Positions 1 to 8,585 of a stretch of 64,000 nt of DNA are shown here, one piece after another. The stretch lies in the NCBI GenBank assembly GCA_938010435.1, contig CALLUS010000015.1, positions 1-64,000 on the forward strand. The letters are read 5' to 3'. The translations under genes and the position numbers were made by a program. Source of the DNA: an uncultured Rhizobiaceae group bacterium (GTDB taxonomy: Bacteria; Pseudomonadota; Alphaproteobacteria; Rhizobiales; Rhizobiaceae). The notes below the pieces were generated by a model. It had not been told where the DNA came from. It searched no databases and saw only the letters and a program-made list of their open reading frames with translations. Each line of letters opens with the position of its first letter. The stretch's first letter is position 1.

Positions 1-1
1 C

Positions 2-106
2 GGTCGCCGTGCTTTGCTGACCTTGCAAAAGGGACCGGAAGGCATCGCTGCGTTTGATGCCGCCCTTCGCGACTGGGCTGCAGCCGCGCCTGCGACGGGT
101 CAGTAA
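2..106 (+). CDS. C-terminal end of an unidentified protein, cut by window start
   Basis: An open frame runs in from the left edge and encodes 34 residues before a TAA at 104-106. The tail is alanine-rich and ends in APATGQ. It is followed 24 bases later by a strong terminator hairpin, which supports a real gene end rather than a chance frame. Too little is visible to name the family. Confidence 0.5.
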   Translation, partial: GRRALLTLQKGPEGIAAFDAALRDWAAAAPATGQ

Positions 107-130
107 GGGCGCTACCAGAGACAAGAAAAA

Positions 131-157
131 GGGGCTGCCTGAGGCGGCCCCTTTTTT
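131..157. terminator. Bidirectional Rho-independent terminator
   Basis: A 9-bp stem (GGGGCTGCC with GGCGGCCCC, one G-U pair) has a 3-base loop and is flanked by AAAAA on the left and TTTTTT on the right. It can therefore end transcription from both strands. It sits between the truncated plus-strand gene and the convergent rpoH. Confidence 0.8.
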
Positions 158-188
158 GTTTGCGGATGTTGTGAAGGATACAACGAAA

Positions 189-216
189 AGCCCACAGATC
201 GAAAGATCTGTGGGCT
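189..216 (-). terminator. Terminator of rpoH
   Basis: A perfect 12-bp inverted repeat (AGCCCACAGATC and its complement) encloses a 4-base loop. On the minus strand it is followed by TTTTCG. It lies 34 bases beyond the rpoH stop codon, in the right orientation to end that transcript. Confidence 0.75.
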
Positions 217-249
217 CCAATTTTTCACATGTCGATCGCTGTGGTGATA

Positions 250-1149
250 TCAGGCATCAACCACGCGAAGGGCGCGGGCGGCTTCCAGCGCTTCTTTCTG
301 AACCGCTTCCTGAACCTTTTCGAAGGCGCGAACCTCGATCTGACGAACACGCTCGCGGCTGATGTCGAACTCGGAAGACAGCTCTTCCAGTGTCACCGGC
401 TCTTCGGCAAGGCGTCGAGCCTCGAAGATGCGTCGTTCGCGCTCGTTCAACACACCCATGGCCTTGGCCAGCATGCGACGACGGGTTTCCAGTTCGTCCT
501 GCTCGATCAACACGGCTTCCTGGCTGTCGTGGTCGTCCACGAGCCAATCCTGCCACTGGCCGGATTCGCCTTCTGACGCCTTGATCGGGGCATTCAGCGA
601 CGCGTCGCCATGCAGACGGCGGTTCATCGAGATGACTTCTTCTTCCGAAACCTGGAGCTTCGTGGCGATTTCCTTGACGTGCTCCGGCTTCAGATCGCCA
701 TCATCGATGGCCTGGATCCGACCCTTCAGACGGCGCAGGTTGAAGAACAGGCGCTTCTGGTTGGCTGTCGTACCCATCTTCACCAGGGACCACGAACGCA
801 GGATATACTCCTGAATCGAAGCCTTGATCCACCACATTGCATAGGTCGCCAAACGGAAACCACGCTCCGGATCAAACTTCTTGACCGCCTGCATCAGGCC
901 GACGTTACCCTCGGACACGACTTCACCGATCGGCAGGCCGTAGCCGCGATAACCCATGGCAATCTTGGCGACGAGGCGCAGGTGGCTGGTAACCAGCCTG
1001 TGCGCGGCATCACGGTCGCCATGTTCGGCGTAACGCTTGCCGAGCATGTATTCTTCCTGCGGCTCCAGCATCGGGAACTTGCGGATTTCATCCATATACC
1101 GCTGCATGCCGGTGCCGCTTGCGGAAATTGTCGGGAATGTATTGGCCAT
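250..1149 (-). CDS. rpoH: RNA polymerase heat-shock sigma factor RpoH (sigma-32)
   Basis: Group 3 sigma factor that directs RNA polymerase to heat-shock promoters. The 299-residue length is normal for the family. Region 2 spans about residues 50-120 (including the conserved run from HLRLV to RLATYAMWWIK). The RpoH box, which sets this family apart from other sigma factors, is seen at 131-142 (QKRLFFNLRRLK). The region 4.2 helix-turn-helix is at about 253-275 (VTLEELSSEF then SRERVRQIE). The ATG at 1149 has a good ribosome binding site, GGAGAGGAC, just upstream. Transcribed alone and ended by the hairpin at 189-216. Alphaproteobacteria often have two rpoH paralogues and this window does not show which one this is. 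Confidence 0.97.
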   Translation of the reverse strand: MANTFPTISASGTGMQRYMDEIRKFPMLEPQEEYMLGKRYAEHGDRDAAHRLVTSHLRLVAKIAMGYRGYGLPIGEVVSEGNVGLMQAVKKFDPERGFRLATYAMWWIKASIQEYILRSWSLVKMGTTANQKRLFFNLRRLKGRIQAIDDGDLKPEHVKEIATKLQVSEEEVISMNRRLHGDASLNAPIKASEGESGQWQDWLVDDHDSQEAVLIEQDELETRRRMLAKAMGVLNERERRIFEARRLAEEPVTLEELSSEFDISRERVRQIEVRAFEKVQEAVQKEALEAARALRVVDA

Positions 1150-1216
1150 TATTATGTCCTCTCCAAATGATCGATTGCATATTAATTCGCTGCAATATCG
1201 TTAAGTTTCATATAGG

Positions 1217-1323
1217 AAGGATTTTTCTGATTTCATCGTATTTTTACGATTAATCGCATTTTTGTGATTAAATATCTGTAATGTAACTGTTATTGAGATA
1301 TTGAGTCTCATTTTTATGATTAT
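1217..1323. repeat. Near-tandem 18-bp repeats in the rpoH upstream region
   Basis: Two directly adjacent 18-bp units, TCGTATTTTTACGATTAA (1236-1253) and TCGCATTTTTGTGATTAA (1254-1271), match at 15 of 18 positions. A third copy, TCTCATTTTTATGATTAT, lies at 1306-1323, and a weaker fourth at 1217-1234. Each unit is itself partly palindromic around the T run. They fill the 313-bp gap between the divergent rpoH and the M20 gene and are probably regulator binding sites for one or both. No small gene was seen in the gap. Confidence 0.6.
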
Positions 1324-1462
1324 CTTTCGTTCAAATTGGTGATTAAAACTACATGCCTTCATAAAACAGCGGTTCATATTGCCACAGTGGCGGGCGATTT
1401 CCTTGATTTGAGGTGTCCGACAATCCAATCTAAACGCGAAATTGCATTTTAAGGACGTTCCA

Positions 1463-2632
1463 ATGCCCATCAACAACCGTATCGCAGACTTTCACGACGA
1501 AATTACAGAATGGCGTCGTGAAATTCATCAACATCCCGGTTTGTTGTATGATGTTGAAGAAACTGCTGCTCTTGTTGCGCAGAAGTTGAAAGAATTTGGC
1601 GTTGACGAAATTGTTGAAGGTATTGGCCGTACGGGTGTGGTTGCGGTGATTAAAGGGCGAAAATCTGAGTCTGGCCGCGTTGTTGGAATGCGTGCGGATA
1701 TGGATGCGCTGCCAATCGTGGAAAAACGCGATCTGCCACACAAATCTAAATATGAAGGCAAGATGCATGCGTGTGGGCATGATGGGCACACTGCTATGCT
1801 TTTGGGGGCTGCGAAATATTTGGCCGAAACCCGCAATTTTGACGGAACCGCTGTCGTCATCTTCCAGCCAGCAGAAGAAGGTGGCGCTGGTGGCAAGGCC
1901 ATGTGTGATGATGGCATGATGGACCGGTTTGGAGTGCAAGAGGTCTATGGTCTTCACAATATGCCGGGTCTTCCAGTGGGAGAGTTTTCCATTCGCCCGG
2001 GACCAATCATGGCTGGGACAGATGAATTTACCATCATTGTAAAAGGCAAAGGCGCGCATGCTGCTATGCCTCATATGGGCAATGATCCGATTATTATTGC
2101 AACGCAGATGGTGCAGGCATTGCAGAGCATTGTTTCCCGCAATGTCGATCCGTTAAGTTCAGCAGTGCTGACTGTCACTGCTATTCATGCGGGTAAAGCT
2201 TATAACGTTATTCCACAGGAAACGCAGTTCTACGGCACAATTCGCACATTGGATGGTGAAGTTCGTGATTTGGTGATGACGCGTTTGAAAACAGTTGTTG
2301 AGAATATCGCTGCTGCTTATGAAGCCGAAGTGACTATCGATATCAATGAAGGGTATCCGGTCACTAGCAATCATACTGATCAAACAGACTTCGCAGCCAA
2401 TGTTGCCAAAGAGGTTGTAGGTGAGAGCCGGGTCAATGTGGAGCAGTTGCCTGTTATGGGCGGCGAAGATTTCTCTTATATGCTGGAAGCGCGGCCTGGG
2501 GCATTTATCTTTATGGGCAATGGTGACACAGCAGGATTGCACCATGAAGAATACGATTTCAACGATGAAGCTATTCCGGTTGGTACAAGTTATTGGGCAA
2601 AGATTATCGAAACTGCGATGCCAGCCGGTTAG
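1463..2632 (+). CDS. M20-family amidohydrolase (hippurate hydrolase / N-acyl amino acid amidohydrolase type)
   Basis: Metal-dependent cytoplasmic hydrolase that removes acyl groups from N-acylated amino acids or similar amides. The metal site is visible: CGHDGH at residues 104-109, PAEEGG at 137-142, and LHN at 164-166, with a late HH near the C-terminus (GLHHEEY). The family's usual RADMDALP is at 78-85. The start was chosen at 1463 (MPINNRI) because AAGGA lies 7 bases before it; an upstream ATG at 1442 lacks such a site. This gives 389 residues, normal for the family. The exact substrate cannot be told from sequence. Monocistronic, convergent with the J-domain gene. Confidence 0.9.
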   Translation: MPINNRIADFHDEITEWRREIHQHPGLLYDVEETAALVAQKLKEFGVDEIVEGIGRTGVVAVIKGRKSESGRVVGMRADMDALPIVEKRDLPHKSKYEGKMHACGHDGHTAMLLGAAKYLAETRNFDGTAVVIFQPAEEGGAGGKAMCDDGMMDRFGVQEVYGLHNMPGLPVGEFSIRPGPIMAGTDEFTIIVKGKGAHAAMPHMGNDPIIIATQMVQALQSIVSRNVDPLSSAVLTVTAIHAGKAYNVIPQETQFYGTIRTLDGEVRDLVMTRLKTVVENIAAAYEAEVTIDINEGYPVTSNHTDQTDFAANVAKEVVGESRVNVEQLPVMGGEDFSYMLEARPGAFIFMGNGDTAGLHHEEYDFNDEAIPVGTSYWAKIIETAMPAG

Positions 2633-2638
2633 ATCAAT

Positions 2639-3133
2639 TTAAGCAGTCTGACCGTAAACAGGTGGTTCAGGCTGTTGTGCCCGTTGGGTCTTTCCAGCGT
2701 TCAATATGGCATAAGCTTCATTGATGCGCCGCGACATTGAGTTCGTGTATTCCTGAACTTCAATAGGTAAACCAATATTGGCAAACCGATCAGCATGATA
2801 AGTTTTTGCCCGCTCAATATAAGCTTCCCGGATCTCAGAATCTGTTGCGGTACGTGCAATTTGGAGCACTGTGTACGGATCTGTCCCGCCCATCTTACCT
2901 TCTGTAGGTAGGTCAACTACTTTGGTGGTTTTGCGTTCTTGTGCATCAAGTATGCCGTCTTTCGCAATAAAACGCTGGGATTGATCCAAATCGCGGAATA
3001 CGATGAAACGCATTTCATTGTTCAGTGTGCGCTCGATTGTGCCGCCAATATTGACGATCAGATCGCCCATAAGTGTGCGACCGTCCATCATGGTCAAGGA
3101 AACCGGTAGTGCAAGTTTGTTTTGGTCGTTCAT
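2639..3133 (-). CDS. Protein with C-terminal J domain, degenerate HPD motif
   Basis: A 164-residue protein. The first about 85 residues form an uncharacterised beta-rich domain. From about residue 85 there is a J-domain pattern: DPYTVLQI, then REAYIERAKTYHADRF, then RRINEAYAIL. The J-domain signature His-Pro-Asp, needed to stimulate DnaK, reads His-Ala-Asp here (codon GCT, one base from a Pro codon). Rhizobial proteins of this layout are known as DnaJ-domain proteins of unknown role. The altered motif suggests weak or no co-chaperone activity. It may be a membrane-independent regulatory protein; function unknown. Confidence 0.75.
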   Translation of the reverse strand: MNDQNKLALPVSLTMMDGRTLMGDLIVNIGGTIERTLNNEMRFIVFRDLDQSQRFIAKDGILDAQERKTTKVVDLPTEGKMGGTDPYTVLQIARTATDSEIREAYIERAKTYHADRFANIGLPIEVQEYTNSMSRRINEAYAILNAGKTQRAQQPEPPVYGQTA

Positions 3134-3211
3134 TTTTCTGTTCTTCTCAAAACACTCCGTCTTTGAAAAAGTAGAACATAAAAATTAGATAAAATTGATA
3201 ATAAGAGCGGT

Positions 3212-3544
3212 TTATTGTTCGTTAACAGCGAGTTGTGAAATCAAGTTACCCGCTTCATCAAAGATCAGAATGTTGATTTTACCGTTGGTATCCCGAACCG
3301 TCAGCATGATTTTCCCATCACCAACCGCCGTCGAAACTATTTTACTTCTACTTGGAATGGAAATTGTGCCCGTTTGCGTTATTGTGGGAGCAGATGATTG
3401 ATTGAGTTTATAGACAATTGCGATCAACACGGTCATAAGCCCGATCATCATGATCGCACCTGACACTAACAACAGACGCACCATCTTCTTTCGAATGGCT
3501 TCCACTTTTGGGTCCAGCGGTTCGTCTTCCACATGCGTTGTCAT
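3212..3544 (-). CDS. Small single-pass membrane protein, function unknown (DUF6476-like)
   Basis: A 110-residue protein with a short charged N-terminus (about 25 residues), one hydrophobic segment (about residues 24-47, rich in Leu, Ile, Met) and a C-terminal extracytoplasmic beta-strand-like domain ending QLAVNEQ. Its position head to head with an RluA-family synthase gene, 24 bp apart, is common in Hyphomicrobiales. The DUF6476 assignment is from memory of that neighbourhood and length, not from a search. Confidence 0.65.
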   Translation of the reverse strand: MTTHVEDEPLDPKVEAIRKKMVRLLLVSGAIMMIGLMTVLIAIVYKLNQSSAPTITQTGTISIPSRSKIVSTAVGDGKIMLTVRDTNGKINILIFDEAGNLISQLAVNEQ

Positions 3545-3568
3545 ATTAAACTCGAGGCGGGGTTAGGA

Positions 3569-4645
3569 ATGTCAGCGGGTGATAACGATATTCAGCCTTC
3601 AATGGAAGAGCAAAGCCAAGATACCCGATCTGGTGAGATGGAAGTGCTTATTGTGCCTCATGAAGCGGCTGGGAAACGTGTTGATCTGTTTATTTCTGCT
3701 AATGCTCCTGACGATATTTCAAGAGCGCGCGTTCAAGCTTTGGTGCGCAAGGGACATGTGACGATCAATGGCGAGAAGCCGCGCGGCACAAGCACAAAAA
3801 TAGCAGCTGGCGATGTGGTCCGTTACGCCATGCCGGAACCGGAAGATGCGATCCCGCAGCCAGAAGATATTCCGCTTGAAATATTGTTTGAAGATGATGA
3901 TCTAATCATTGTCAACAAGCCTGCCGGAATGGTGGTGCATCCGGCGCCGGGCAATTGGTCAGGAACCTTGGTCAACGCACTTTTGCATCATTGCAAGGGA
4001 GAACTCTCTGGCATTGGGGGAGTGAAACGGCCTGGTATTGTGCACCGTCTCGATAAGGACACGAGTGGCGTTATTGTGGTGGCGAAGTCTTATCGCACCC
4101 ATGTGGATTTGCAGGAACAATTTGCGGACCATGGTCGCACCGGCCCCTTACAACGCTCTTACCAAGCATTGGTTTGGGGGGCACCACCGCGCATGAAGGG
4201 AACGATTGAGACCCATTTGGGTCGTCATCCGACTATACGCCTGCGCCGAGCTGTTATTGATGCGGATCGACCCGATGCGAAATTTGCGCGTACTCATTAT
4301 ACGGTTTTGGAGCGCGTAGAAGACCAACAGAAATCAGGCGAAGCCCTTGTTTCGCTGGTGGAGTGTACATTGGAAACAGGGCGCACCCATCAGATAAGGG
4401 TTCACATGACCCATCTTGGAAACCCGCTTCTGGGCGATCAGGAATACGGGAAGCAATTTTTCAGCCGAGTTAAGCGACTGCCTGAAGCAGCGCAGAAACT
4501 TATGAGCGGATTTAAACGTCAAGCTCTTCATGCCCGCACGCTTGGGTTTCGTCATCCTGTCACAGGTGAAACAGTTTCGTTTACGGCTGAACTACCTGCA
4601 GAAATGACAGACTTGTTGAAGGCCATTTCTGCTGGCAATTCTTGA
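3569..4645 (+). CDS. rluD: RluA/RluD-family 23S rRNA pseudouridine synthase
   Basis: Converts specific uridines of 23S rRNA to pseudouridine. An N-terminal S4 RNA-binding domain spans about residues 35-90 (GKRVDLFI to GDVVRYAM). The catalytic domain follows, with the diagnostic HRLDKDTSG at 159-167; the Asp right after HRL is the nucleophile. Later motifs GRTHQIRVH and HPVTG are also in place. The start at 3569 (MSAGDND) gives 358 residues, near the family norm, and avoids overlap with the divergent gene. RluD is the best match by the S4 domain and length, but RluC-type specificity is not excluded. Confidence 0.9.
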   Translation: MSAGDNDIQPSMEEQSQDTRSGEMEVLIVPHEAAGKRVDLFISANAPDDISRARVQALVRKGHVTINGEKPRGTSTKIAAGDVVRYAMPEPEDAIPQPEDIPLEILFEDDDLIIVNKPAGMVVHPAPGNWSGTLVNALLHHCKGELSGIGGVKRPGIVHRLDKDTSGVIVVAKSYRTHVDLQEQFADHGRTGPLQRSYQALVWGAPPRMKGTIETHLGRHPTIRLRRAVIDADRPDAKFARTHYTVLERVEDQQKSGEALVSLVECTLETGRTHQIRVHMTHLGNPLLGDQEYGKQFFSRVKRLPEAAQKLMSGFKRQALHARTLGFRHPVTGETVSFTAELPAEMTDLLKAISAGNS

Positions 4646-4657
4646 AGTGATTTCGAC

Positions 4658-5992
4658 TTAATTTAGAAGTGGTGACCAAGCTGGGTCGGAACCGAATGCA
4701 GGTGTTTTTACACGTTGCTCATTGCGCCCCGTCAGGTCAATCGTGTGAAGACGTGGGCCACCTTTTGCACCGGGCGTTTCGCGAAAGAACATGAGTGTGC
4801 GACCGTTAGGTGCCCATGTTGGACCTTCGTTGTGAAAGCCTTCGGTTAAAATTCGTTCGCCTTTGCCGTCAGGGCGCATAACACCGATCAAGAATTTACC
4901 ACCGGATTGCTTTGTGAATGCAATCAAATCACCGCGAGGTGACCAAACGGGTGTTGAATAACGGCCAGTGCCAAATGAAATCCGTTGCGGGTTTCCGCCA
5001 CCTGCGCTCATGACATAGAGTTGCTGACGACCACCGCGATCTGATTCAAAAACAATGCGACCACCATCTGGTGAATAAGACGGTGACGTGTCGATGGCTG
5101 ATGTGTTGGTGAGACGTGTTGTGTTTCTGGAACGCAGATCCATCGTATAGATATTGGCGTTTCCTTCTTCGCTTTGCAGGCTCATGATCACGCGTTGTCC
5201 GTTGGGCGAAAAGCGTGGAGAAAACGTCATGTTCGGGAAATTGCCAACAACTTCGCGTTGGCCGGTTTCAATTTGCAGCAGGTAAACACGAGGACGACCG
5301 CCTGCAAAAGACATATAGGTGATTTCTTGACGTGATGGCGAGAAGCGCGGTGTCAAAACAAGATCTTTACCATTGGTTAAATAGCGCACATTTGCACCGT
5401 CTTGGTCCATGATGGCCAAACGTTTTACACGTTTGTTTTTAGGGCCGTTTTCTGAAACGAATACGATGCGTGTGTCGAAGTAACCGTCTTCTCCTGTCAG
5501 AGATTTGTAAATCGCATCGGCGATGATGTGGGCAACACGGCGCCAATTGTTTGGATCTGTTGAATATTGCTGACCGACAATCTGCTCGGCGCCAAATGTG
5601 TCCCAAAGGCGGAATTCTGTGCGAAAACGGCCACCACCCTCAGCGACAACACGGCCCGTAACCAGAGCCTTGGCCTTGATCGCTGTCCAGTCCGGGAAGC
5701 GCGGTTGTGCATTGCTGTCAGTGATTTGTTGAATGAATGCAGCGCGATCAATCGGGGCAAACAGCCCTGAACGGCGCAAATCGGCTTCAACCACCTGAGC
5801 GATATCGCGGCCAAGCTTAGTGTCGCCCAAGAATAATGGAATAGCGATTGGCAATGGTTCAACATTGCCGCGTGTCACATCAATTTCTACTTTGGCATTT
5901 GCGGTCGATGAAAAGGCAATTATGGCCAACAAAATGACACCGAAAACAGCTTTGAATGTTGTCATCGGGGCGGAAGTGAATTTTGCAACCAT
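4658..5992 (-). CDS. tolB: Tol-Pal system periplasmic beta-propeller protein TolB
   Basis: Periplasmic protein linking Pal to the inner-membrane TolQRA complex and needed for outer-membrane constriction at division. A signal peptide ends at about SSTANA, followed by [18 protein letters not shown], the usual mature start. An N-terminal alpha/beta domain precedes a beta propeller with repeated [24 protein letters not shown] and PTWAPNGR units. The open frame extends to 6019, but that start lies within a palindrome; 5992 has GGA upstream, giving 444 residues. A further internal ATG at 5965 is possible. Last gene of the tolQRAB block; pal, usually next, is about 39 kb away. Confidence 0.95.
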   Translation of the reverse strand: MVAKFTSAPMTTFKAVFGVILLAIIAFSSTANAKVEIDVTRGNVEPLPIAIPLFLGDTKLGRDIAQVVEADLRRSGLFAPIDRAAFIQQITDSNAQPRFPDWTAIKAKALVTGRVVAEGGGRFRTEFRLWDTFGAEQIVGQQYSTDPNNWRRVAHIIADAIYKSLTGEDGYFDTRIVFVSENGPKNKRVKRLAIMDQDGANVRYLTNGKDLVLTPRFSPSRQEITYMSFAGGRPRVYLLQIETGQREVVGNFPNMTFSPRFSPNGQRVIMSLQSEEGNANIYTMDLRSRNTTRLTNTSAIDTSPSYSPDGGRIVFESDRGGRQQLYVMSAGGGNPQRISFGTGRYSTPVWSPRGDLIAFTKQSGGKFLIGVMRPDGKGERILTEGFHNEGPTWAPNGRTLMFFRETPGAKGGPRLHTIDLTGRNEQRVKTPAFGSDPAWSPLLN

Positions 5993-6017
5993 AGTGTCAA
6001 TCCAATTGTCTTTTATC

Positions 6018-6036
6018 ATATTAGCGCCGCTAATAT
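6018..6036. repeat. 19-bp perfect palindrome between tolA and tolB
   Basis: ATATTAGCG and its complement CGCTAATAT are separated by a single base. A further partial copy (GCGGCTAA) follows. It lies in the only gap between tolA and tolB and may be a processing hairpin or an operator. Confidence 0.5.
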
Positions 6037-6080
6037 TGCGGCTAAAATTAAACTTATTGTCGGTTAAAGTTCAATCGCGG

Positions 6081-7115
6081 CTAGAGCATGTCCTGAAGTG
6101 AGAAATTTACAACCACGTCTTTCCAAGTTTCGTATTTTTCTGCGGGAAGGTTGTTATAAGGTGCACATTCTTGCACTGCGCTGCGCACATTCACAGCCAA
6201 GGTTGTTTTCGTGCCTCTGTCTGTGCCTGTAACCCGCACTTTAACGCGACCGTCAATGTCGCCGGATTGGGTAAGTTTGAATTCAACTTTCGCGCGCATT
6301 TTGTCTGCATCGGGATGACCTGAAAGTGCACCAACATTCCAGCAACCTTCCAAACGGCCACGCAAGGCGTCAATCTCACTTTGTGCTAATTTACTGGCGC
6401 TGTTGCCCTTTTTGACACCTTTGGATGCCTTTTTGGTGGACCGTTTTGCTCCGCCTTTAGAAGATTCTTCTTTGTTTACAACGGCCTTTTTAGTGGTTTT
6501 TTTCACAGGCTTCTTATCAGCCGTTTTCTTGTTCTCTGGCTTTGGCTCGTCTTCGTTCTTGCGTTCGTTCGTTTCTGCAGGTTGCTGCTTTTTGGGCGAA
6601 GGGCGCACTTTAGGACGGGCGACTTTTTGAGGAAGCTTTTCGAAAGCTTCTTCTGCCGGTTTTTCTGGCTCTGGTTCGGGAAGCTCGTTTTGTTTTGTGA
6701 GCAGTGCGATATCCGTTTTGGGTTTAGGTTTTTCGGCCAGTTCAGGGGTGGGAACGGGCGTTGCTTTTTTTACAGGTTCCGGCCGCGATTGCGGTGTTGG
6801 CGCTTCTGTTTTTTCTACAGGAGGTTTTGGTGCTTTCTTAGGGGCTTCAACCTTCTTGTCGACTTCTGTGTCGCCGATATTCTCAGCTTGCTTCACTTTA
6901 GGCGGTAACTTGGTTTGTTTTGGTGCAGGTTTCTTGGTAATTTCAGCTTCTTTGGCTCCGGTCACACTTTTGGTGAGTTCTTCAAACGGCACGATATCAA
7001 TCGGCAAAGCTTCCACATCGATCACAGGCAATGGAGGCGGTGAGGCGAGTGAAACCATCGCGCCCGTCAAGATCGCCACATGCGCGAGAACCGAAAATGT
7101 GAAGCCTACCTTCAT
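6081..7115 (-). CDS. tolA: Cell envelope integrity protein TolA
   Basis: Inner-membrane anchored protein that spans the periplasm and transmits the force of TolQR to TolB/Pal. One membrane segment lies at about residues 3-22 after a very short cytoplasmic end. A long Lys/Pro/Glu-rich extended region follows (about 45-250), then a compact C-terminal domain beginning near EGCWNVGALSG, with the two cysteines typical of this domain. The start at 7115 (MKVGFTF) lies one base after the tolR stop codon, indicating translational coupling; the open frame extends to 7181 inside tolR but that start is unlikely. 344 residues. Confidence 0.9.
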   Translation of the reverse strand: MKVGFTFSVLAHVAILTGAMVSLASPPPLPVIDVEALPIDIVPFEELTKSVTGAKEAEITKKPAPKQTKLPPKVKQAENIGDTEVDKKVEAPKKAPKPPVEKTEAPTPQSRPEPVKKATPVPTPELAEKPKPKTDIALLTKQNELPEPEPEKPAEEAFEKLPQKVARPKVRPSPKKQQPAETNERKNEDEPKPENKKTADKKPVKKTTKKAVVNKEESSKGGAKRSTKKASKGVKKGNSASKLAQSEIDALRGRLEGCWNVGALSGHPDADKMRAKVEFKLTQSGDIDGRVKVRVTGTDRGTKTTLAVNVRSAVQECAPYNNLPAEKYETWKDVVVNFSLQDML

Positions 7116-7116
7116 A

Positions 7117-7566
7117 TCAGTTGGTTTGCTCCTGCAATGTGACCAAGCCAATTTTCTTATAACCAGCCTGATTAAGTGCACCCATAAGACGCATCACAGT
7201 TCCGTAGTCGGTCGTTTTATCACCGCGCATGTAAATGCGTTCTTCATAACCGTTTTTGGCGATAGCCTTCAGTTTGGGAATGAGTTCTTCAGCGGTAATT
7301 TCAGTTTCTTGCAAAAACACTTGCCCGCCTTCACGCACAGAAATGCTGATGGGTTGAGTTTCTGAGTTCAATTGCTTTGCTGCGGTTTCCGGCAGATCAA
7401 TAGGCACGCCAACGGTTAAAAGTGGTGCGGCCACCATGAAAATAATGAGCAACACCAGCATCACATCCACAAATGGTGTGACGTTAATTTCGCTCATAGG
7501 CGCATGGCGTTTGGAACGACGACGTCGTCCACCTGAAACTCCGCTGCCACCAACTGACATTCCCAT
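7117..7566 (-). CDS. tolR: Tol-Pal system protein TolR (ExbD family)
   Basis: Inner-membrane stator component of the proton-driven TolQR motor. A Ser/Gly/Arg-rich N-terminus precedes MSEINVTPFVDVMLVLLIIF, the family signature, whose Asp in the membrane segment (FVD) carries the proton. A periplasmic ExbD-type domain makes up the rest. 149 residues, normal. Located 39 bp after tolQ and coupled to tolA. Confidence 0.95.
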   Translation of the reverse strand: MGMSVGGSGVSGGRRRRSKRHAPMSEINVTPFVDVMLVLLIIFMVAAPLLTVGVPIDLPETAAKQLNSETQPISISVREGGQVFLQETEITAEELIPKLKAIAKNGYEERIYMRGDKTTDYGTVMRLMGALNQAGYKKIGLVTLQEQTN

Positions 7567-7605
7567 AGGACTTATCCTGAATTAGAGACCAATTATAGAA
7601 AGCGG

Positions 7606-8397
7606 TTAAGTCGCATTCTTCTCATCAATTTGACGCGAAAGTATGGCCGAGAATTCATCAGCAAAACCTTCCAATTGCGTGCTGATTTTGCCCGCATCCG
7701 CAGCTAATTTATTGTATGCTATCACGGCTGGAATAGCGGCCAACAAACCAAGTGCAGTTGCCAACAAAGCTTCTGCGATACCGGGGGCTACAACGGCAAG
7801 GTTCGTTGATTTCGAACCGGCAATCGCCTGAAAGGATGTCATGATACCCACCACGGTTCCGAACAAACCAACGAATGGTGCAGCAGAACCGAGAGTGGCA
7901 AGGAACAACAGTCTACGTTCCAATTTTTCCATCTCGCGAGCCATGGAAACATCCAGAACTTTGTCGATACGTGTTTGTAGTCCAATAGGAGAGCGAGCAT
8001 TGCGTTCGAAAGATCGTTTCCATTCACCCATGGCTGAGACGAAAAGTGCGGCCATGCCGGTGTTGGGGCGATCTGACAAAGTGCGGTATAGTTCTTCCAA
8101 GCTTTGACCTGACCAGAAGATTTGCTCGAATTGTTTGATCTGCCGTTTTGTTCGACCGAACATCAAACTCTTGTCGACAATGATTGCCCAGCACCAAACG
8201 GATGCAACGATCAATCCGATCATAACTATTTTCACCACCAGACCGGCTTCCAAGAAAAGGCTCAACAACGAGGTGTCGACAGTTGGAGCAGCTAATCCTT
8301 CTCGCGAAACCTCCTGCGCAGAAACCATTGGGGCGGTCAAAGCGATAATTGCTGAGGTTGCGAGTGTAGCAATGAAGTTTTTGAAATTGACGTACAT
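7606..8397 (-). CDS. tolQ: Tol-Pal system proton channel protein TolQ (ExbB/MotA family)
   Basis: Three-helix inner-membrane protein forming the proton channel with TolR. The body is standard: the first membrane helix (about residues 53-75, ending IIVDKSLMFGR), the cytoplasmic loop (WSGQSLEELYRTLSDR), and the last two helices (LATLGSAAPFVGLFGTVVGI, then APGIAEALLATALGLLAAIP). Odd is a 25-30 residue N-terminal addition that reads as a signal peptide (hydrophobic stretch ending VSAQE), making 263 residues where rhizobial TolQ usually has about 240. No alternative start lies between it and helix 1 apart from a Met inside the hydrophobic run. Confidence 0.94.
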   Translation of the reverse strand: MYVNFKNFIATLATSAIIALTAPMVSAQEVSREGLAAPTVDTSLLSLFLEAGLVVKIVMIGLIVASVWCWAIIVDKSLMFGRTKRQIKQFEQIFWSGQSLEELYRTLSDRPNTGMAALFVSAMGEWKRSFERNARSPIGLQTRIDKVLDVSMAREMEKLERRLLFLATLGSAAPFVGLFGTVVGIMTSFQAIAGSKSTNLAVVAPGIAEALLATALGLLAAIPAVIAYNKLAADAGKISTQLEGFADEFSAILSRQIDEKNAT

Positions 8398-8541
8398 AAA
8401 CCTGTTCCGGTCAAATAAAGTGGCGGATCAAAAAAGAAACCTGAAAACCCTTGTCTTTGGTTTACGGGTAAATGGGGTGAAACAATGACCTGCTTGTGGC
8501 GCTTATCGGGCCATTTCTGATTGCACCAATGTGACTGATTT

Positions 8542-8549
8542 ATGGTTAA
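8542..8549 (-). promoter_or_regulatory. Possible CtrA half-site upstream of tolQ
   Basis: The octamer TTAACCAT (minus strand) matches the CtrA half-site known from Caulobacter. It lies about 145 bp upstream of tolQ in the 188-bp gap between ybgC and tolQ. The same octamer occurs upstream of ctrA itself in this window. Binding is inferred from the motif only. Confidence 0.35.
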
Positions 8550-8585
8550 TGAAGGGTTATTATGTGTGGCGAAACTGACGTTTCG

